Positions 4,473 to 8,058 of a stretch of DNA of 8,058 nt are shown piece after piece. The position numbers were made by a program, and so were the translations under genes. The notes beneath the pieces are model-generated. The model saw only the letters and a list, made by a program, of their open reading frames with translations, had not been told where the DNA came from and made no database searches. Positions within the stretch are counted from its first letter, which is position 1; each line of letters starts with the position of its first letter. Origin of the DNA: Phycisphaerales bacterium (GTDB lineage Bacteria; Planctomycetota; Phycisphaerae; Phycisphaerales; UBA1924); NCBI GenBank assembly GCA_026982035.1, contig JALSHW010000314.1:1-8058 (forward strand). The letters run 5' to 3'.

Positions 4473-4940
4473 TCAGTCTTCTTGGCTCTCAAGGGCGTCA
4501 AGGGCATCGTCTCTGGCATCGAGAAGTTCGACGGCTTTGTCGAGGAGAAGGGAGAGAGGAACAGGTTTTTGAAGATATGCGTCTACGCCCAAGGATTCGC
4601 CATAGGCCTGGTGCCGTTGACCCTCGTTGGCGGTGACCATGATGACGATGGGGGAAAATTCGAGGCCTTTGATTTTTTCAAGTACAAGAAAGCCGGAACG
4701 CTTGGGGAGCATCATGTCGAGAATGACAATATCTGGCGGGTCGTCGTTGCAAATGCGCACAGCTTCGTCGCCATCAGTGGCCGTGAGGGTCATGGCACCT
4801 TCTGATTGGAACGCCGCATCAAAAGCTTCGAGGATGTCGCGTTCGTCATCGACGATGAGGACGCGAACATCGGCGAGGCGGCCTTGATGACAACTGTCTT
4901 GGCCATTGGCTTGTGTATCGAATTGATCATGGTCGTCCAT
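4473..4940 (-). CDS. receiver-only response regulator (CheY/Spo0F-like, 155 aa)
   Basis: Single-domain response regulator that should accept a phosphoryl group from a histidine kinase or phosphotransfer protein. After an acidic, Gln-rich N-terminal extension (about 24 residues) the receiver domain runs from Val25 to about 142. The acidic pair is Asp31-Asp32, the phospho-acceptor is Asp75 in Ile-Val-Ile-Leu-Asp-Met-Met-Leu-Pro, the switch Thr is 103 in Met-Val-Thr-Ala-Asn, the aromatic switch residue is Tyr122 and the conserved Lys is 125 in Gln-Lys-Pro. All key residues are present. There is no DNA-binding or enzymatic output domain; the tail is an acidic helix. AGAGGA upstream supports the ATG at 4940. 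It starts 24 bp after the acyltransferase gene, so the two are probably co-transcribed. No cognate kinase is in the window. Confidence 0.93.
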   Translation of the reverse strand: MDDHDQFDTQANGQDSCHQGRLADVRVLIVDDERDILEAFDAAFQSEGAMTLTATDGDEAVRICNDDPPDIVILDMMLPKRSGFLVLEKIKGLEFSPIVIMVTANEGQRHQAYGESLGVDAYLQKPVPLSLLLDKAVELLDARDDALDALESQED

Positions 4941-4964
4941 GTGCGATCCTCTTCTTAATGATAC

Positions 4965-6065
4965 TTATCTGAAATGGGTAATGTTGTGCTTGGTCATATA
5001 GGCACGGTCTTGTTCGGAACGGTCAATTATTTTGGCAAGCTCTTCGTCGGTCATCCAAGGGAGAGCGGCGAGTTTGTTTTTCAAGGCCTCTGGGAATGGT
5101 TTGTTGAGGCGTTCATGTCGTGGACGGCTCTTCCAGATTCGGTGCATCCAGAGGTACTGTTCCGGTGTTTTTCGGATCATTTGCTCTATAGAGCGCCGAT
5201 AGCGTGCGGTGATGTAAAAAAGAGGGTCTGGTTGATCTTTCCAGTCTTCGCTTGTAAATTGATCCACGACTTCGATACGGTATCGCATGCTTTGGTCGGT
5301 GCCTGAGGCCGTTGGAAGACGCCTGGCCTGTCCAATGAGAATGTTGGCGTTGTATTGAAGTGCAGTAAGGCCTATAGATTTGTAGGAAGAAGCAAGACGC
5401 CCAAAATAAGGAACTTGAAGCCCTCGGTCGCCGGCATTTTGATCAGCGACAAAAGCGACGGCCTCGCCATTTTCCATAAGCTTTGGCATGGCACGCATAA
5501 CACCAAACTTGTCGAGAAGGTCAAGGCCCCGCCTTGAACGCGTTTGTCGAACCCAGTCGTCTGCGGGACGAAGGTCGAGGGGGCGATAGATGGCGTGCAT
5601 GTTGAATCCAAGAAGTGCCATGGTGTAGCCGATAATTTCCCAGTTGCCGCAGTGTCCGGTAAGGAGAAGGGTTGGGCGGTCGTCGAGAAGAGGACGCATG
5701 GCGGATTCGAGATTTCCAAGTTCTACATAATCTGTCCAGGCATCTTCGGAGAGAAGTCTTGGAGTGACGATGAGCTCGGTAATGAGCATGAGAAAGTGTT
5801 CGTAGGCCTTCATAACAAGTTCGCGCCGTTGGTCGTAGGAATAGTCTGGAAAGGCAACCTCGATGCGATCGATGGCTTGACCGACTCTTTTTTTGTTGAA
5901 CCGCGCCTTTCCGATAATTCGGCCAAGGCTTCTTGCCCCTCTGAGGGTGACGGGAAGGGGAAGGAGGTGCGTCGGGATGAGGGCCGTGCGCACCGCAGCG
6001 TAGATTGCAGGTTGAATGATGTGTTGTTGGAGGGGTGTGAGGGCACCCCTTGGATCACTGGCCAT
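4965..6065 (-). CDS. LpxL/HtrB-type lysophospholipid acyltransferase (366 aa)
   Basis: Member of the Kdo2-lipid A acyltransferase (LpxL/HtrB) family, which transfers an acyl chain to lipid A or a related envelope lipid at the cytoplasmic face of the inner membrane. The catalytic H-x4-E motif is His138-Cys-Gly-Asn-Trp-Glu143. Other family blocks are Tyr-Arg-Pro-Leu-Asp (160-164), Ala-Asp-Gln-Asn at 207-210 followed by Val-Pro-Tyr-Phe-Gly (218-222), and Tyr-Leu-Trp-Met-His-Arg-Ile-Trp-Lys (304-312). The length is a little longer than the usual 290-320, mostly from a C-terminal tail. No strong N-terminal membrane helix is evident, only a moderately hydrophobic stretch near 18-40. The start at 6065 has GGGGA upstream. 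The acceptor (true lipid A or another glycolipid) cannot be told from sequence. It is 59 bp downstream of the coiled-coil gene and 24 bp upstream of the response regulator. Confidence 0.9.
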   Translation of the reverse strand: MASDPRGALTPLQQHIIQPAIYAAVRTALIPTHLLPLPVTLRGARSLGRIIGKARFNKKRVGQAIDRIEVAFPDYSYDQRRELVMKAYEHFLMLITELIVTPRLLSEDAWTDYVELGNLESAMRPLLDDRPTLLLTGHCGNWEIIGYTMALLGFNMHAIYRPLDLRPADDWVRQTRSRRGLDLLDKFGVMRAMPKLMENGEAVAFVADQNAGDRGLQVPYFGRLASSYKSIGLTALQYNANILIGQARRLPTASGTDQSMRYRIEVVDQFTSEDWKDQPDPLFYITARYRRSIEQMIRKTPEQYLWMHRIWKSRPRHERLNKPFPEALKNKLAALPWMTDEELAKIIDRSEQDRAYMTKHNITHFR

Positions 6066-6080
6066 GGTTCCCCAAACTTG

Positions 6081-6104
6081 TCATTGGGTCATTGGGTCAT
6101 TGGA
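6081..6104. repeat. three tandem copies of an 8-bp unit
   Basis: TCATTGGG occurs at 6081-6088 and 6089-6096, and a third copy at 6097-6104 differs only in its last base. It lies in the 59-bp gap between the coiled-coil gene and the acyltransferase gene, just upstream of the acyltransferase ribosome-binding region. On the minus (transcribed) sense the unit is CCCAATGA, so each copy carries an ATGA. Confidence 0.85.
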
Positions 6105-6124
6105 ATCTGCGTGATTGCACAGAA

Positions 6125-7504
6125 TCAGTTTGGAAAATCCCCGATGAGTGTCTGGAGGCGGTTGGCGTTGAGGAGTGGAATCGAAGCATCTTCTGCACGA
6201 ATGAGGAGGTCATCGTAGCGTTGGATTTCTCGTTGGAGTCGGACATATTCCTGCATGATTACGATGGGTGCACCTGGGCCTGGAGGTGGTGGGAGGATTG
6301 GTTTTTCACCGAGGACAACAAAGTCGATGTCGCCAACAACTTGATCTTCGAGCTTTCCGCCCCAGTGTTCAATGAGCGCTTCGAGTTCTTCGGTTTCGTA
6401 GTCGTTTGCAACGCCGTCACCATTGACATCGAAGAGACCATCGACGATGAACTTGTATGTTTTGCGTGGGTCGTAAACGGCGTTTGCGATGACATTGCCT
6501 CGGATAATTGGGTTTCCTTGTGAGGAGGCGACGATGCGCGCTCTGGAGAATTCGTCTTCGACTTCGATAATCTCGATGACCGCTTTTCCCGCGGGGTATT
6601 CGTTTGTTTCTGGGTTGACGCGAATTTCAGTCGCGTTGTCGTAGACGGCGAAGGTCATGCCCAAGACTGCTTTTTGGTTTCGTCCGATGGAAAGGAGGAC
6701 CTCTTTGTTTGCATTGATGATTTGGTCGATTCTGCCATCGACGAGTTCGGCTTCGTTGAGTGGTTTGAGTCGGTCGGATTTGCCTTGACCTTTGAGTCTG
6801 GCGAGCTGGTCTTTGAGGAGGTTGTTGTCGCGGGTGGTGATATCGAGACGGGCTTGCATGGAACCAGTTTCTGTTTCGGCCTGTGCGCGGGTTTCTTCGA
6901 TTCGGTCTGTGTAGCGACCCTCGATTTGTGCGAGGATCTCTTCGAGGTAGATAACTCGTGCAGAATAATCGTCAATGTTTGCCTGCATGTTTGCAGCCGT
7001 TTGGTTAAACGCCGCCTCGATGGTGGCGACGCGGTTGGCTTCGTATTCTGCCGTTTCTTGAGCAGCGCGACGCTGAGCATCGGACTCCTCCAAGCGGATG
7101 GAAAGTGAAGCGATTTCGTTGTTCTTCTTCTTGATGAGATCCAAAAGTGAACCTTCGGCAATGTCTGGAAGTGCTTGGAGTTGGTCGCGATATTGGGTCA
7201 TGGCGGTGGAAGCGTCGCCTGTGATTGAGCCAAGAAGTTCTGAGCGGTTTCCGGCAAGGTATTCGACGACTGTCTTGTTTCCGTCAGAACGCGCTTCTTC
7301 GAGGATGGCGCGAATGACGGCGTGCTCACGCTGTGATGGAGAAACGAACTGTTTATAGTTTGCGTCTGCGGCTGCCAGGTCACCTTTGGCCCGCTGTGCC
7401 TGGCCATAGAAAACCATGGTGGTGACGAAGAATCCGAGCGCAAATGCGCCAAGGACTGTAATGGTGACGGCGACGCCGACGCTTGCTCCGGTGCGAGCTG
7501 CCAT
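6125..7504 (-). CDS. membrane-anchored coiled-coil protein with BRCT-like C-terminal region (459 aa)
   Basis: Function unknown. The start at 7504 is set by a strong AGGAG 7 nt upstream; a longer ORF to 7594 lacks this. The cytoplasmic N-terminus is short, followed by one transmembrane helix (about 9-33). Residues about 55-240 are charged and helical, including a long coiled coil (about 120-235). A beta-rich module follows (252-345), with Ala-Val-Leu-Gly-Met-Thr-Phe-Ala-Val-Tyr and Pro-Ile-Ile-Arg-Gly-Asn-Val-Ile. Residues 350-402 resemble a BRCT repeat: Phe-Ile-Val-Asp-Gly, a helix ending His-Trp-Gly-Gly-Lys-Leu-Glu-Asp, then Ile-Asp-Phe-Val-Val-Leu-Gly-Glu-Lys-Pro. Inside lies an EF-hand/dockerin-like loop, Asp-Val-Asn-Gly-Asp-Gly (359-364). 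A Pro-rich linker (Leu-Pro-Pro-Pro-Pro-Gly, 404-409) and a final helix complete it. The order membrane helix, coiled coil, beta domain recalls MreC-like scaffolds, but homology is not shown. It is first in the operon. Confidence 0.82.
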   Translation of the reverse strand: MAARTGASVGVAVTITVLGAFALGFFVTTMVFYGQAQRAKGDLAAADANYKQFVSPSQREHAVIRAILEEARSDGNKTVVEYLAGNRSELLGSITGDASTAMTQYRDQLQALPDIAEGSLLDLIKKKNNEIASLSIRLEESDAQRRAAQETAEYEANRVATIEAAFNQTAANMQANIDDYSARVIYLEEILAQIEGRYTDRIEETRAQAETETGSMQARLDITTRDNNLLKDQLARLKGQGKSDRLKPLNEAELVDGRIDQIINANKEVLLSIGRNQKAVLGMTFAVYDNATEIRVNPETNEYPAGKAVIEIIEVEDEFSRARIVASSQGNPIIRGNVIANAVYDPRKTYKFIVDGLFDVNGDGVANDYETEELEALIEHWGGKLEDQVVGDIDFVVLGEKPILPPPPGPGAPIVIMQEYVRLQREIQRYDDLLIRAEDASIPLLNANRLQTLIGDFPN

Positions 7505-7867
7505 AATGACTCTCCTGCTGGGTGATGTGCCCTTTGAGGGTGAGTGAACTGCGAAATTGTGCCCACAACGATCGCGGGCTTGATGTATCCGCACGCCAGG
7601 GAACTTGGTTCGCTCGCGTGGGCGGTATAGTAGATGGGTTTTTGGGCCAAGGGGCGTTGGAAGAGGTCATGCCGAAGAGAATCACGACTGGATTGAAGAC
7701 ATGCCGGCCTGACCAACCGCTTAATACTGAGCACAATTTGCGACTCCATCGTCCTTTTTTGTCCATTTTGGGCAATATTGGGTTTATCATCTGAATTGAT
7801 GAAAAAATTTCAGGTATTCTGTACTACTGAGTGACAAGATTGCTCAACACAACGAGAAACAAGAGGC
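7505..7867. other. divergent intergenic region without a supported gene
   Basis: These 363 bases separate the minus-strand coiled-coil operon from the plus-strand PAS-like gene and should hold both promoters. Visible items are an AT-rich stretch at about 7735-7835 and a perfect palindrome CAATATTG at 7773-7780. TATCAT (7785-7790) and TATTCT (7815-7820) are weak plus-strand -10 candidates with no well-spaced -35. An imperfect stem pairs CCGCACGC (from 7590) with GCGTGGGCGG (to 7624). Minus-strand TTGGCC followed by TATACC near 7624-7650 is a poor promoter match. ORFs here show no family features. Confidence 0.55.
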
Positions 7868-8058
7868 ATGATGTTGAATATGACACGCGGAATTCACCCG
7901 AATGATTTGGAAATGATTGAACAAATTCCTGGTGTTGCGGCGGTTGTTCGTGACGGAGAACTGCGATTGATGTGGTGTACGCGGTCGCATCTTTTGAAAC
8001 CGGGGGAAGTCCCCAAGGATTATGTGGGCACAACGCTGGATGACATTTTGCCTCCCAG
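7868..8058 (+). CDS. PAS-like domain protein, N-terminal fragment cut by the window end
   Basis: An open frame runs from 7868 to the window end without a stop, giving 63 codons. After a short start (Met-Met-Leu-Asn-Met-Thr-Arg-Gly) the sequence Ile-Pro-Gly-Val-Ala-Ala-Val-Val-Arg-Asp-Gly-Glu-Leu-Arg-Leu-Met-Trp-Cys is the first strand pair of a PAS fold. Val-Gly-Thr-Thr-Leu-Asp-Asp-Ile-Leu-Pro-Pro is the usual PAS motif before the helical connector. The start is uncertain: AAGAGG at 7861-7866 is 1 nt from the ATG at 7868 and 4 nt from the one at 7871; a TTG at 7874 is better spaced. The rest of the protein (LuxR-type DNA binding, kinase or other output) is outside the window. The coding strand is G/T-rich, unlike the C-rich prepilin and CBS genes. 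Confidence 0.7.
   Translation, partial: MMLNMTRGIHPNDLEMIEQIPGVAAVVRDGELRLMWCTRSHLLKPGEVPKDYVGTTLDDILPP

Noticed and set aside
5544..6218. Plus-strand ORF of 224 codons
   Set aside because: It is antisense to the acyltransferase, which carries the H-x4-E catalytic motif and other family blocks.
7198..7749. Minus-strand ORF of 183 codons, and a plus-strand ORF at 7522-7794
   Set aside because: Both run through the intergenic region with no family signal, and the minus-strand one overlaps the coiled-coil gene in another frame. The strong AGGAG before 7504 marks the true gene start.

Overview
This window looks like a chromosomal segment of a member of the Planctomycetota, most likely of the Phycisphaerae type. 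That assignment is inference from gene style: a prepilin-like protein with an Ala-Phe-Thr-Leu-Leu-Glu N-terminus, a MauE-type membrane protein beside small secreted proteins, a PAS protein, and small hypothetical proteins of a kind I associate with that phylum. No rRNA, tRNA, transposase or CRISPR array is visible.

Layout. (1) 22-1859, minus strand: a tightly packed three-gene operon. It encodes a secreted protein with eight cysteines, a signal-peptide protein with a C-terminal membrane anchor, and a MauE/DoxX-type membrane protein. The last gene carries an exact 14-bp tandem duplication that shifts its frame inside the Cys-Gly-Cys motif. (2) 1860-2028: a divergent promoter region. The plus-strand promoter has a perfect extended -10. 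The minus-strand promoter has TTGACA followed by a run of eight G that abuts the -10. (3) 2029-3514, plus strand: a prepilin-like protein and a two-CBS-domain protein, each with its own leader. (4) 3515-3750: an intergenic region between convergent genes. It holds a long imperfect inverted repeat whose arms are themselves palindromic, enclosed by 24-bp direct repeats. (5) 3751-7504, minus strand: a probable five-gene operon. In transcription order it encodes a membrane-anchored coiled-coil protein with a BRCT-like C-terminal segment, an LpxL/HtrB-type acyltransferase, a receiver-only response regulator, an unknown 111-residue protein, and an FmdB-like protein lacking all zinc-ribbon cysteines. 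(6) 7505-7867: a 363-bp divergent intergenic region. (7) 7868 to the window end, plus strand: the start of a PAS-like protein.

How the parts may work together. The leftmost operon is coherent as an envelope thiol/disulfide module: a disulfide-rich secreted protein, a membrane-tethered partner and a MauE-family redox-associated membrane protein. The right operon mixes envelope lipid acylation, a membrane-anchored coiled-coil protein and phosphorelay signalling, which suggests envelope homeostasis, though no mechanism is shown.

The most notable signals are the frame-shifting duplication in the MauE-like gene, the palindromic element at 3541-3658, and a change in strand composition at about the same place. 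To its left the plus strand is C-rich, and to its right it is even to G-rich, largely independent of gene orientation. That polarity matches a replication-origin-type skew switch or the edge of an inversion.
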